Assembly (NCBI RefSeq): GCF_907163125.1 | Contig: NZ_OU015319.1 | Span: 1,054,001 to 1,118,000, forward strand | Length of the DNA: 64,000 bases | Direction: 5' to 3' | From: Cloacibacterium caeni | GTDB taxonomy: Bacteria > Bacteroidota > Bacteroidia > Flavobacteriales > Weeksellaceae | In this document: positions 42,501-49,466 of the stretch, in pieces | Numbering within the stretch: position 1 is the stretch's first letter | Layout: the number at the start of each line of letters is the position of its first letter | Program-made: the position numbers and the translations under genes | The notes under the pieces: model-generated | Told to the model about the DNA's origin: nothing | Databases searched by the model: none | What the model saw: the letters and a program-made list of their open reading frames with translations, nothing else

Positions 42501-42651
42501 GATTTATTTTAGAAATAGAACGTTTAAAAATATCAGGAAATATATTGTTTTCTTCCAGTCTGTCTTGTTTGCTTTTAGGAATATAAGTATATCCTAATCT
42601 GCATAAATGCAGGATGGCTGGAATTTTTACTCTAGAATCTTCGTTGAACAT
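39592..42651 (-). CDS. hsdR: Type I restriction endonuclease subunit HsdR (locus 1)
   Basis: 1019 aa. A PD-(D/E)xK nuclease (RPDIT with D119, IEVKK with E133 and K135) is followed by the SF2 translocase: Walker A TQGSGKT (318-324), DEAH box in VYFIDEAHRSYNP, and QTLTRVNRPYKKH as motif VI. A C-terminal helical domain binds HsdM. It is the first gene of the five-gene operon and has a good promoter directly upstream. Confidence 0.93.
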   Translation of the reverse strand: MFNEDSRVKIPAILHLCRLGYTYIPKSKQDRLEENNIFPDIFKRSISKINPQISEEEIQRLLTDVSLKLNYDDLGREFFRSLVNSSGTKLIDFENFNNNEFHVTTELTCKKGDEEFRPDITVLINGMPLVFIEVKKPNNREGVIAERNRINKRFALKDFRAFTNVTQLMLFSNNMEYEDGVIEPIMGAYYATPSKDGVMFNYFREEELLNYTNLLKPENEELENLVLKDNNIVAIKYTDEFKLNKNYETPTNRIITSLLSKERLAFFLQFGITYVERTNREGKIVIEKHIMRYPQFFASKAITHKLDEGIKKGIIWHTQGSGKTALAYYNVKYLSHYYQKKNTIAKFYFIVDRIDLAIQAQTEFRSRGLSVKMVNSRTEFIQDIKKASALLNSSGEQEITVVNIQKFSDDSTVLESFDYDLNIQRVYFIDEAHRSYNPKGNYLVNLLRSDKEAVKIALTGTPLLKEVAKDYDSKALFGEYIHKYYYNRSIADGYTLRLIREGIATTYKMQMQDVMEQIKILKGEISKSEIFAHPKFAEPMLGYILNDLKDFRKKDETVGGMVVCDTSEQAKELFAQFEKIYGRQEFDYAVVREEREKFGNNTPLKASLILHDVNSKDIRKQEIEAFKNGDIDLLFVYNMLLTGFDAPRLKKLYLARVVKNHNLLQTLTRVNRPYKKHRFGYVVDFADITKEFKETNENYFQELQQELGDEMQNYSNLFKSKEEIEHDVLEIKEKLFQYDVKNAENFRLQMDDIKDKKQLAELIKVLQNARELKNIIRLQGEDELLDLLDFYKLNQLLKEVQRRLDTLNLVDSINNENDNTNLINTALEDIFFQFTKISEEEMILADQLRNQLRQTREELQRNIDPADPEFVTLKEELERIFKNKNLDEVNQEDMRDNIHILSRIYDEVRELNRKNALLRAKYENDEKYTRIHKRLVDNPTINAKEIQIYEALLGTKTIIDDICLHNVELVKNETYFNQEVMSIVIQNFIDQQKIKLDAQTTENINNLIVKEYKQQYTYN

Positions 42652-42674
42652 TATTAGTTTTTACTTTTACACCC

Positions 42675-42705
42675 CAAATATAATAAAAACCTCATTCAAC
42701 AGCAA
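42675..42705 (-). promoter_or_regulatory. Promoter of the hsdR-M-S-mcrBC operon
   Basis: On the minus strand TTG (42703-42705), 20 bp, TATATTTG (42675-42682), close to the Bacteroidetes consensus, about 25 bp upstream of the hsdR start. Confidence 0.55.
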
Positions 42706-43029
42706 TACGGAAATCCTCAAAAACATAACTGAAAATTAACTTTCTACATCTTTTCTATTGAAACCTTGTAGCGTTGAACATTTTTAAAAAGAAAAAAATA
42801 ATTATTTAAATTTCTTCCTCGCATCAAATTCCTCCTTACCTCTCAAAAAAATTCGCTTTTTTTGAAATTATTTTCACATTATTTTTGGGTTTTCATGTCA
42901 TTTTCGCTGTAGATTTTTTTTCTTTTCACCCGCAATTTTATCAAAAATTCTTACACAAATTCAGATTGCTTAACTCTAAAAAAGATTGAATTTCCAAAAC
43001 AAAAAAAACGAGTTCCGAAATTTTTTTAC

Positions 43030-43097
43030 CCTTTTCTCAGAAAAGGCAAGAAAGTCTTTGGTAGTACAAAATGTAAATTTTGTATGTACAAAGACAC
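43030..43097. repeat. Palindromes in the hsdR upstream region (possible oriT or replication site)
   Basis: CCTTTTCT/AGAAAAGG (43030-43046) is followed by nested inverted repeats: AGTCTTTG with CAAAGAC, and ACAAAAT with ATTTTGT (about 43052-43096), including a GTAGTAC like the integrase-end sites. No T-run fits a terminator. The neighbouring winged-helix and primase genes make a mobilization or replication site plausible. The rest of 42,652-43,173 is AT-rich and gene-free. Confidence 0.45.
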
Positions 43098-43173
43098 ATC
43101 TTGCAATACACGTTACAAAATAAAGAAATTTTATTTAGACTACTTTATTTTAGACTTGTTAGAATTAATTATT

Positions 43174-43815
43174 TTAGTCTAGTTTCGGTCTTTTGATATT
43201 TGGAATTTTATGAAGAGAAATTTGCTTTTTAGATAATGAGGATTGCTCTAGCATTTTTAAATTATTCTTGAGAACAATTTGCCAATCCAAAATAGGTCTT
43301 CCTATTCCATTTTTCCAATCTGCTTCTTCCCATTGATGAAATTTTTCAATCAATGCATCGTCTAATTTTTCAGAATAATTTTCTAATGTTTTGGCGAAAT
43401 CCATAAACTGTTTTAGATTTGGGTATTTAGAAAATGAATGATTTTCATCAATATTTGGTTCTGAATTTTGCACAGGTTCTTCAATCGAAATTTCTTTTAT
43501 TTCTGCATTTTTTGATGCTGTTTTCTGTAATTCATTTCCTTTCAAAATGAAACGGTTCGGAAAACCTCTATTTCTACTGTAATCTAAAATACCTAAAAGT
43601 TTGAGCTTATTTTTTGACGTAATAATCGTTTGCCTGGAAAGCCCAAGTTCACTTGCCATTTGATAATCCGACAATACAATTTCTTTTTGCAAATCTTCGC
43701 ATTTGTAAAGGATAAATGTGAAAACCGCTATCGTATTAGCACCAATTTTATTTTTGGAATTCAAATCGAAAATCTTTTCAAATAAATCTCCATCAAAATT
43801 TTTAGAATTTTTCAT
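43174..43815 (-). CDS. Winged-helix replication/mobilization protein of the island
   Basis: 213 aa. Residues 20-95 form a winged helix (IAVFTFILYKCEDLQKEIVLSDYQMASELGLSRQTIITSKNKLKLLGILDYSRNRGFPNRF), and a C-terminal EEADWKNGIGRPILDWQIVLKNNLKML segment recalls the DnaD-like end of replication proteins. It overlaps the primase gene by an ATGA. Role in replication or mobilization of the island is inferred from the neighbours. Confidence 0.65.
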   Translation of the reverse strand: MKNSKNFDGDLFEKIFDLNSKNKIGANTIAVFTFILYKCEDLQKEIVLSDYQMASELGLSRQTIITSKNKLKLLGILDYSRNRGFPNRFILKGNELQKTASKNAEIKEISIEEPVQNSEPNIDENHSFSKYPNLKQFMDFAKTLENYSEKLDDALIEKFHQWEEADWKNGIGRPILDWQIVLKNNLKMLEQSSLSKKQISLHKIPNIKRPKLD

Positions 43816-43942
43816 CTTTTAAATCTCGGTTTATATTGTTTTTGAACTTCATTGGTTTGCTGAATCAGATATTCATTCAAATCCTTGAAATTTTGATAAA
43901 AAACCCTACCATCTTAGACTGCACCCAAAAGTTTAGACAAAA

Positions 43943-44731
43943 TTAAACAATATTTTCAAAGGAAAGAGTTCGGTACTGTACCGGACTCTTTCCTTTGAGA
44001 TTGAGTCTTATTCTATCATTGTTGTAATAGTGAATGTACTTCACTATTTCCTTCTTAAGTTCCTGAATGGAACCAAACTTTCTGGTATAAAACATTTCTG
44101 ATTTTATCGTTCCAAAAAAGTTTTCTATCACCGCATTGTCCAAACAGTTTCCTTTTCGGGACATACTTTGAATAATACCTTTTTCTTTTAACAAGTTTTG
44201 GTAATGTTTCATTTGATATTGCCAACCTTGATCAGAATGTAGAATGATGTTTTGTGTAGATTTTACTTTTCTGAATGATTTCTTTAGCATTCTGATGATT
44301 TGGCTAAACACAGGTCTTTCAGATAAGTCAAAACTGACAATTTCACCATTAAATAAATCGATGATTGGAGATAGGTAAAGTTTATTACCCGATACATTAA
44401 ACTCTGTAACATCGGTTGCCCATTTCTGATTAGGAGTGTCCGATTTGAAATTCCTCTGTAGAACATTGGGCGCAATTTTCCCTTGCTCTCCCTTGTAAGA
44501 TTTATATTTCTTCACTCGGATAATACTCTTTAAACCTAATATTTTCATAAGTCGTAAAACAGTTTTGTGATTAATCAAAATTCCTTTTTCTTTCAAAAGC
44601 AAAGTAATTCTTCTATAGCCCAACCTTCCTTTATGACGATGATAAATCTGCTTAATCATTTCTTTTATTTCCGCATATTTATCTTTCATTTGAAAGCGTT
44701 TTTGATAGTAATAAAAACTGCTTCTTGCCAT
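43943..44731 (-). CDS. IS3-family transposase OrfB (DDE), copy 1
   Basis: 262 aa. The rve-type DDE domain shows WATDVTEF (D), HSDQGWQYQ (D) and NCLDNAVIENFFGTIKSE (E), after an HTH_21 region (YHRHKGRLGYRRITLLLKEKG). It is normally made as an OrfAB fusion by -1 frameshifting; the frame is open upstream of the ATG to the overlap with orfA. It differs by only about two residues from copy 2. Confidence 0.93.
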   Translation of the reverse strand: MARSSFYYYQKRFQMKDKYAEIKEMIKQIYHRHKGRLGYRRITLLLKEKGILINHKTVLRLMKILGLKSIIRVKKYKSYKGEQGKIAPNVLQRNFKSDTPNQKWATDVTEFNVSGNKLYLSPIIDLFNGEIVSFDLSERPVFSQIIRMLKKSFRKVKSTQNIILHSDQGWQYQMKHYQNLLKEKGIIQSMSRKGNCLDNAVIENFFGTIKSEMFYTRKFGSIQELKKEIVKYIHYYNNDRIRLNLKGKSPVQYRTLSFENIV

Positions 44732-44772
44732 CGATGTACAATGCAGCAGTACTGCTAAATCAAAGTCCTGCC

Positions 44773-45297
44773 TTAACTCTTCGATGGCTTTGGATTTTTC
44801 CTTTCCTGAATTAAGGCGTCTAACTTTTTTAAAATGGCGTTCTCGGCTTCTAAATAATAAATCCTCTCCAACAGTTCTTCCTCCCTTGTTAAGGGTTTGC
44901 CTGTTTTCTTTTTTTTTCGCTTGTAATTACTCATGGTTTTAGGTCTTCCTCTGGGTCTGTTTTCTAAACCTAAAATACCATTTTTTTTGTAATTACGCTG
45001 CCAACTAAGAATACTGGACTCCGCAGGAATATTAAACCTTCTCGACGCTTCTTTTAAACTTAAATTCTCTTTCTCAATTACTGATAAAATCTTTAATTTA
45101 AAATCTTTTGTGTAATGCGTATTGGAAAGCCGAACAAGTCCTGAAACTCCATAAAGTTCATAAAATTTTATCCATTTACGAACCAAGGAACCACAAACTC
45201 CAATGCGTTTTCCTAAATCGTCTGTTCCAATATCCCCTTTGTGATATCTCTTTATAGCTTTTAATTTAAAGTCTACTGAATATTTACTTTTCCCCAT
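44773..45297 (-). CDS. IS3-family OrfA, copy 1
   Basis: 174 aa from the ATG at 45297 (MGKSKYSVDFKLKAIKRYHKG). A longer frame starting at 45351 runs into host primase DNA and is not real. Two HTH units and a C-terminal leucine-zipper-like segment (LTREEELLERIYYLEAENAILKKLDAL) are seen. An A5 run near 44,805 is a probable -1 slippage site leading into the orfB frame. Confidence 0.9.
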   Translation of the reverse strand: MGKSKYSVDFKLKAIKRYHKGDIGTDDLGKRIGVCGSLVRKWIKFYELYGVSGLVRLSNTHYTKDFKLKILSVIEKENLSLKEASRRFNIPAESSILSWQRNYKKNGILGLENRPRGRPKTMSNYKRKKKKTGKPLTREEELLERIYYLEAENAILKKLDALIQERKNPKPSKS

Positions 45298-46357
45298 AAA
45301 AAATGCCCCTAAAAAGTGTCTAACTTTTTGGGGGCAGTCCATCTTCAGCATTATTTAATTCATTTTTCAATATTTCTACTGCTCTGTTTCCAGCTTCGTC
45401 ATTGTCAAAATACAACTCGATGTTTTTATAATCTTCAAGGGATTTTTGTGCCTTGTAAATCATCGAAACCGAATTCAAAATGATATAATCAGAAGGTTCT
45501 TTTTCCAAATATTTTTCAATGTTTTTGAAAGAAAGAAAATCAAAAAATCCTTCAAATATTTTTACACTTTTTGAACCGTTTTTTATTGTAGAAATATCTT
45601 TTTTTCCTAAACAAATTTTGGCGAATTTATTGCGAATTTCATAACCTCCAGAATCATTCTTAAATCCAATTCCGAAGTAATTTTTACCATTCATTCGATA
45701 GTGAATTTCTTGTGTAAATTTGGCTTGGTTTACGACTTTTCTATCGTTTAGATATTCCAAAAGTGCAGAATGTTCAATATTTTTAATTTCAAGAATTTCA
45801 TAATTCTTAGGTAATTTTTCTAAGTTTTTATTTGAAATTATCTGCTGTTGAAAAGAAGAAAAAGTTTGCTTTTCTGCCCATTCCAAAACATTTTTTACGG
45901 AAGTATTCAGATATTTTTTCATAAAATCGGTATTGTTTCCGCCGATTCCTTCGGAATGCAAATACCAATAGTTTAGAGTTTTATTGATTTTAAAAGAGGC
46001 GTGATTTTCTTTGGCAAAAGGATTGAGATACCAAGCTTCTTTTTCATTTTGTTTTGTTGGATGGTGTCCGAGAGAAGCAAGGACTTCTTCCAACTTTATA
46101 GAGTTGAATTGGTTGCAGTTCATTTTAATGTTTTTGTTTTCTTTGTTTTTTTTAATTTCTCTTACCTAATTACCTTTTTATGGATTAACAATACTTTAAG
46201 GCAAATTTTTACAATTACCTGTTTTTACCTTCTTACCATAAATTTCTAATCAAGGTAACTTTAGGTAACTATTTTTCAAATTAAATTACCTTTATAAATC
46301 ATTGATTATTAAATCGTTTAAAGATTTAAGGTAACTTGGTAACTTTGGTAAGTTTGT

Positions 46358-47515
46358 TTATTCAGATTTTCTTTTGATGAGATAACCGTACACCTGAAGT
46401 TTGGGATGTTTTATCCTTTGATATTTTAAACTGGTGAGTGCTTTTCCGATTTTAACATTATTCAATCGCAAGCCTAAAGCATTATTCATCGCCAACATAA
46501 TATCGGTTGCTGTTAGAAATTCTTCCATTTTTTCCGATTTTTCAAAATGTGCAGAAAGGATTTCTTGTTCCATTGAAACTTGTGCATATTTTTCGTTTCG
46601 CTTTTCGTTTTCGGTGATGTCTGTTGCAGTCAATTCGGGATTGTAATTTTTCCTTTCAAAAGCATTGTAGTAAGCTTGAGCCCAAATTTTATCAATATCT
46701 ATTTCTTTGGAATATTCAAAATCAAATGAATATACCTCAAAAATCAACCAGCGAATGCTTCCTGTTTCATCGGTAAGAAAGTCAGTACGATTGGTAGAAC
46801 CTACAAATGAGCAAATCCGTTCTAAAAACTCGGCTTTTCTGGCATAAGGAAGTCTAATATTTGCACTACTTTTTGAGATGAAAGATTTCAAAGTATTGAC
46901 ATCAGATTTTGATAAAACCGCTAATTCATCGAGGTTGCAAATCAAATTTTTACAAATGGAAATAATACCATCTTTGTCGATAGAGATATTTTCGGTGTAA
47001 TAATTTTCTAATTTTGGAGGAATTAAAAATCTTAAAAAAGAGGATTTCCCCGAATTTTGATGCGATGCTAAAACCAATGACTGTTTATTGACATAGCCTC
47101 TATTTAATGAACATAATACCGCTCTTGTTAGCCATTTTTCAAAATGATAAAGAAATGCTTCATCATCATTGGTTTTGAGATATTGACTAAACTTTTTGAT
47201 ATAATTTTCTCCATCCCAGGTTTCTAAATTTTCAAAATATTCACGAATTGGGTTGTATTGCTGAATTAAATGGCTTCTAACCAGAATTTCCAACTTATTC
47301 ATATTGATTTCAATGCCAGATTGTGCTAATTCTATCAATAAAGAATTGATGTTGAGAACCGACCAAGTTTCATTTTTCCCCTTCAACTGAATTTCTAATT
47401 CCAAAGCAATGGTATTGTAACGAATGTTGTATTTTTCGTCTAAATATTGCATCGCTCGATCGTAAATGGTTTTGGAAGGAGTATCGGATTGATACAAGAG
47501 TTTTTGTTCGTTCAT
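46358..47515 (-). CDS. VirE-like (DUF5906-type) helicase/ATPase of the island
   Basis: 385 aa. The P-loop is SHQNSGKSSFLRFL, Walker B-like region NLICNLDELAVLSK, and arginine-finger region FVGSTNRTDFLTDETGSIRWLIFEV. These are the virulence-associated E (VirE) superfamily-3 helicase-like proteins common in Bacteroidetes islands, paired with a primase. It is probably needed for replication of the excised island. It lies about 230 bp upstream of the primase gene, on the same strand. Confidence 0.85.
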   Translation of the reverse strand: MNEQKLLYQSDTPSKTIYDRAMQYLDEKYNIRYNTIALELEIQLKGKNETWSVLNINSLLIELAQSGIEINMNKLEILVRSHLIQQYNPIREYFENLETWDGENYIKKFSQYLKTNDDEAFLYHFEKWLTRAVLCSLNRGYVNKQSLVLASHQNSGKSSFLRFLIPPKLENYYTENISIDKDGIISICKNLICNLDELAVLSKSDVNTLKSFISKSSANIRLPYARKAEFLERICSFVGSTNRTDFLTDETGSIRWLIFEVYSFDFEYSKEIDIDKIWAQAYYNAFERKNYNPELTATDITENEKRNEKYAQVSMEQEILSAHFEKSEKMEEFLTATDIMLAMNNALGLRLNNVKIGKALTSLKYQRIKHPKLQVYGYLIKRKSE

Positions 47516-47616
47516 AAATTTTTTGGATTATGGTAGTAGCACGAATATTTTTAATATTTGTACTTTACTTCCAAGTAAAACAAAATCTTAAGCCTAACTA
47601 TGACGATAGTAAGGCT

Positions 47617-47901
47617 TCATTTTTTGCGTAAAGAAAATTCGATTGCTTCTTGTTGAATTTCATCATTTGACTTATGACTGTTTTTTAACAACCACTCATC
47701 AATTTTTTTTCGTTCAAAAAAGAGAATTTTTCCTGAAGGTTTAGAAAATGGGATTGAATTAGTATGAACCAATTTGTAGATATAGGATTTCTTGAATCCT
47801 GTATAATCTGAAAGCTCTTCTACATTAAGAATTGTTTTGAGTCCGAAAATATGCTTTTCAATTCGGTTGAGCTTATGAATAATGATTTCGTTATTTTCCA
47901 T
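47617..47901 (-). CDS. Excisionase-type HTH protein of the island
   Basis: 94 aa. A short N-terminal helix precedes the HTH_17 pattern NVEELSDYTGFKKSYIYKLVHTNSIPFSKPSGKILFFERKKIDEWLLKNS. Such proteins next to an integrase usually act as directionality factors. A 20-bp direct repeat lies 90-150 bp upstream of its start, a natural binding site. Confidence 0.82.
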   Translation of the reverse strand: MENNEIIIHKLNRIEKHIFGLKTILNVEELSDYTGFKKSYIYKLVHTNSIPFSKPSGKILFFERKKIDEWLLKNSHKSNDEIQQEAIEFSLRKK

Positions 47902-47990
47902 CTGTTTCTTTTATTCGATTTAACGAAGCAAAAGTCAGCATGAAAAACTACAAATACAATACTATCAATAGATTGTGGGCTAATTAAGAC

Positions 47991-48052
47991 TAATCTGGAT
48001 TAATTTGGAATCTCCAAAAGTGTAAAAAAGAATAATCTAGATTAATTTGGAA
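47991..48052. repeat. 20-bp direct repeat between the excisionase and integrase genes
   Basis: TAATCTGGATTAATTTGGAA (47991-48010) recurs as TAATCTAGATTAATTTGGAA (48033-48052), 19/20 identical, 42 bp apart, four helical turns. It is likely a binding site for the neighbouring HTH protein. Confidence 0.6.
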
Positions 48053-48160
48053 GGTTAAACATATTTATATCCAAAAGCATATAATATTTATTTATACTGA
48101 ACAATTATATTTAATTGCATATATTTTTGTGTTTTTGCTTAAAATAATAACAAATAAATC

Positions 48161-49300
48161 TTACATTTCAATCTTTAATTCCGGAATTATTTCTGCTGCT
48201 TCTCTTGCTTTAGAATCTACAATTTTTGCATAAATCTGTGTGGTTCTCAGTTCTCTATGTCCTAATCTTTTTGAAACGGTGTAAATATCTGCACCATTTT
48301 CCAATAACAAAACTGCATTAGTATGTCTTGCTGAATGAAAAGTAATATGCTTAGAAACAGCTGCACGATTGCACCATCTTATAATTTCTGTATTGTAAGT
48401 CATTCCATATTTCAAACCCTTAAAAACTCTTTCCTGTTGCTCTTGTTTTTCACCTAACAATTCTCTGGCTTGTTTTGAGATATACAAGTACTCTACTCCA
48501 TCTGTTTTTTCTTGTCTGAAATTTACCTTGCTTACGTCTCCTTCATCTCTCACTTCGCACCACTTTAAAGTATTGATATCTGACCAACGAAGACCAGATA
48601 AACACGAAAAAAGAAATGCTTTTTTCAAAACTGGATATTTACACTCTGATTTTGCTAAAGATTGTAATTCATCAAAAGTGAGATATTCTCTCTGACTTTC
48701 TGCTTGTTCAAATGATTTTACTTTAGTAGAATAATTAATAGAAAGAAAGCCGTCATCAAAGGCTTTTTTTAGACAAGCTTTAAATTTGTTGAAGTAAGAA
48801 TGTTTTGAATTTTGGGATAAAGGCAAGTTACTTTTTGTAATAGCTTGTTTATCAAAATAATCCTTCACTTTTTTTACAAAATTTTCATCAATCTCATCGA
48901 AAGTTAGATTTGTTGGGACTATTTTCTTTAAATGAACATAAGTAGATTTCCAGTTTCCATAATTATCATGAGAAAAATTAATTTCTCTATCATCTACCAT
49001 TTCAGAAAAGAAATTCAGAAAGGTTCTTTTTGCTTTTGTTGTATTTTTAATATCAAATTTACCTTGAATGTATTCCGTTTGTCTAATTGCTAGAATATTT
49101 TCCGCAAGCTTCAAAGTTTCTTTGTTCTCATTTTTTTCAACTTGCGTTTTTGGATTCTTATGCAAATACAATTGAAGATTTTCATAATCTCTTAAATGCT
49201 TTCTTTTACCATCTTTTGAAACAACGGAACCTTTGTAATATTCAATGAATATACTTTCTCTTCCATCTGCAAGTTTTCTTTTGTATATAGATATTTTCAT
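48161..49300 (-). CDS. int: Tyrosine recombinase, integrase of the mnmE island
   Basis: 379 aa from the ATG at 49298-49300 (MKISIYKRKLADGRESIF). A longer frame with a TTG start at 49342 would run through the repeated binding sites and is unlikely. SAM-like core-binding domain (about 100-205), then the full catalytic set: CLSGLRWSDINTLKW (Arg), HSARHTNAVLLL (HxxR), LGHRELRTTQIYAKI (Tyr). Unlike the ICE integrase it keeps the first Arg. It lies 149 bp from the mnmE att site it presumably uses. Confidence 0.92.
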   Translation of the reverse strand: MKISIYKRKLADGRESIFIEYYKGSVVSKDGKRKHLRDYENLQLYLHKNPKTQVEKNENKETLKLAENILAIRQTEYIQGKFDIKNTTKAKRTFLNFFSEMVDDREINFSHDNYGNWKSTYVHLKKIVPTNLTFDEIDENFVKKVKDYFDKQAITKSNLPLSQNSKHSYFNKFKACLKKAFDDGFLSINYSTKVKSFEQAESQREYLTFDELQSLAKSECKYPVLKKAFLFSCLSGLRWSDINTLKWCEVRDEGDVSKVNFRQEKTDGVEYLYISKQARELLGEKQEQQERVFKGLKYGMTYNTEIIRWCNRAAVSKHITFHSARHTNAVLLLENGADIYTVSKRLGHRELRTTQIYAKIVDSKAREAAEIIPELKIEM

Positions 49301-49353
49301 AAGTAGTACATTTGTACTACTTTTTGGTGACAAGTAGTACAATCGTAGTACAA
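49301..49353. repeat. Cluster of GTAGTAC sites upstream of the island integrase
   Basis: AAGTAGTACA at 49301 and 49332, the inverted GTACTACTTT at 49314, and GTAGTACAA at 49345. They match the inverted repeat at 27,686-27,841, as expected of integrase arm-type sites at both island ends, and overlap the integrase promoter region. Confidence 0.65.
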
Positions 49354-49448
49354 ATATATAAATAAAAGATTAATAAAAGAAAATATAATTTACATAAAAT
49401 ACTGTAAATCAATTAAAAGAAAGAAAAAGAAACTAAAGAAAAGCATAT

Positions 49449-49466
49449 TTATTTCCCGATACAGAA
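49449..49466. other. att site, copy forming the 3' end of mnmE
   Basis: TTATTTCCCGATACAGAA on the + strand. It encodes FCIGK-stop of MnmE on the minus strand, so integration leaves the protein unchanged. Confidence 0.85.

Larger units (their letters stand above)
43915..45341 (-). mobile_element. IS3-family (IS150-like) insertion sequence, copy 1
   Basis: 1427 bp. The ends are imperfect inverted repeats (TAGACTGCACCC on the left, TGGACTGCCCCC from the right) with a 3-bp target duplication TCT (43912-43914 and 45342-45344; ATCT if the ends are drawn one base differently). It holds orfA and orfB in -1 frame relation. A perfect hairpin at 43,957-43,997 lies in the orfB end and may shield against outside transcription. 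Confidence 0.92.
43812..46123 (-). pseudogene. Toprim/CHC2-type primase interrupted by an IS3-family element
   Basis: The 5' part (45342-46123, 260 codons) has a degenerate CHC2-like N-terminus (LEEVLASLGHHPTKQNEKEAWYLNPFAKENHASFKIN) and a toprim core (KIFEGFFDFLSF, IELYFDNDEAGNRAVEILK). The IS then intervenes. Reading on at 43,914 in the joined frame gives DGRVFYQNFKDLNEYLIQ ... KPRFKR-stop at 43812-43814, the usual C-terminus of such proteins. Removing the IS and one TCT repeat restores about 295 codons. The interruption removes the last 35 residues, so activity may be lost or reduced. Confidence 0.85.
27624..49466. mobile_element. Genomic island inserted in the 3' end of mnmE
   Basis: The island is bounded by TTACTTCCCGATACAGAA (27624-27641) and TTATTTCCCGATACAGAA (49449-49466, inside mnmE), 17/18 identical. 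It carries its own integrase 149 bp from the mnmE end, an HTH/excisionase gene, VirE-like helicase, primase (IS-broken), and defence cargo (type I RM, McrBC, RT module, HipBA). Integrase-type inverted sites GTAGTAC lie just inside both ends. The 3' end of mnmE/trmE (thdF) is also the integration site of Salmonella genomic island 1. Confidence 0.85.

Noticed and set aside
43030-43046. Rho-independent terminator
   Set aside because: The 8-bp palindrome is followed by A-rich, not T-rich, sequence on the relevant strands.
45298-45351. OrfA of IS copy 1 starting at 45351
   Set aside because: The extension reads through the IS terminal repeat into the interrupted primase gene.
47991-48052. CRISPR-like repeats
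   Set aside because: Only two copies, no third unit, and no cas genes in the window.
49301-49342. Longer integrase start (TTG at 49342)
   Set aside because: It would translate through the GTAGTAC binding-site cluster; the ATG at 49300 gives the normal family N-terminus.
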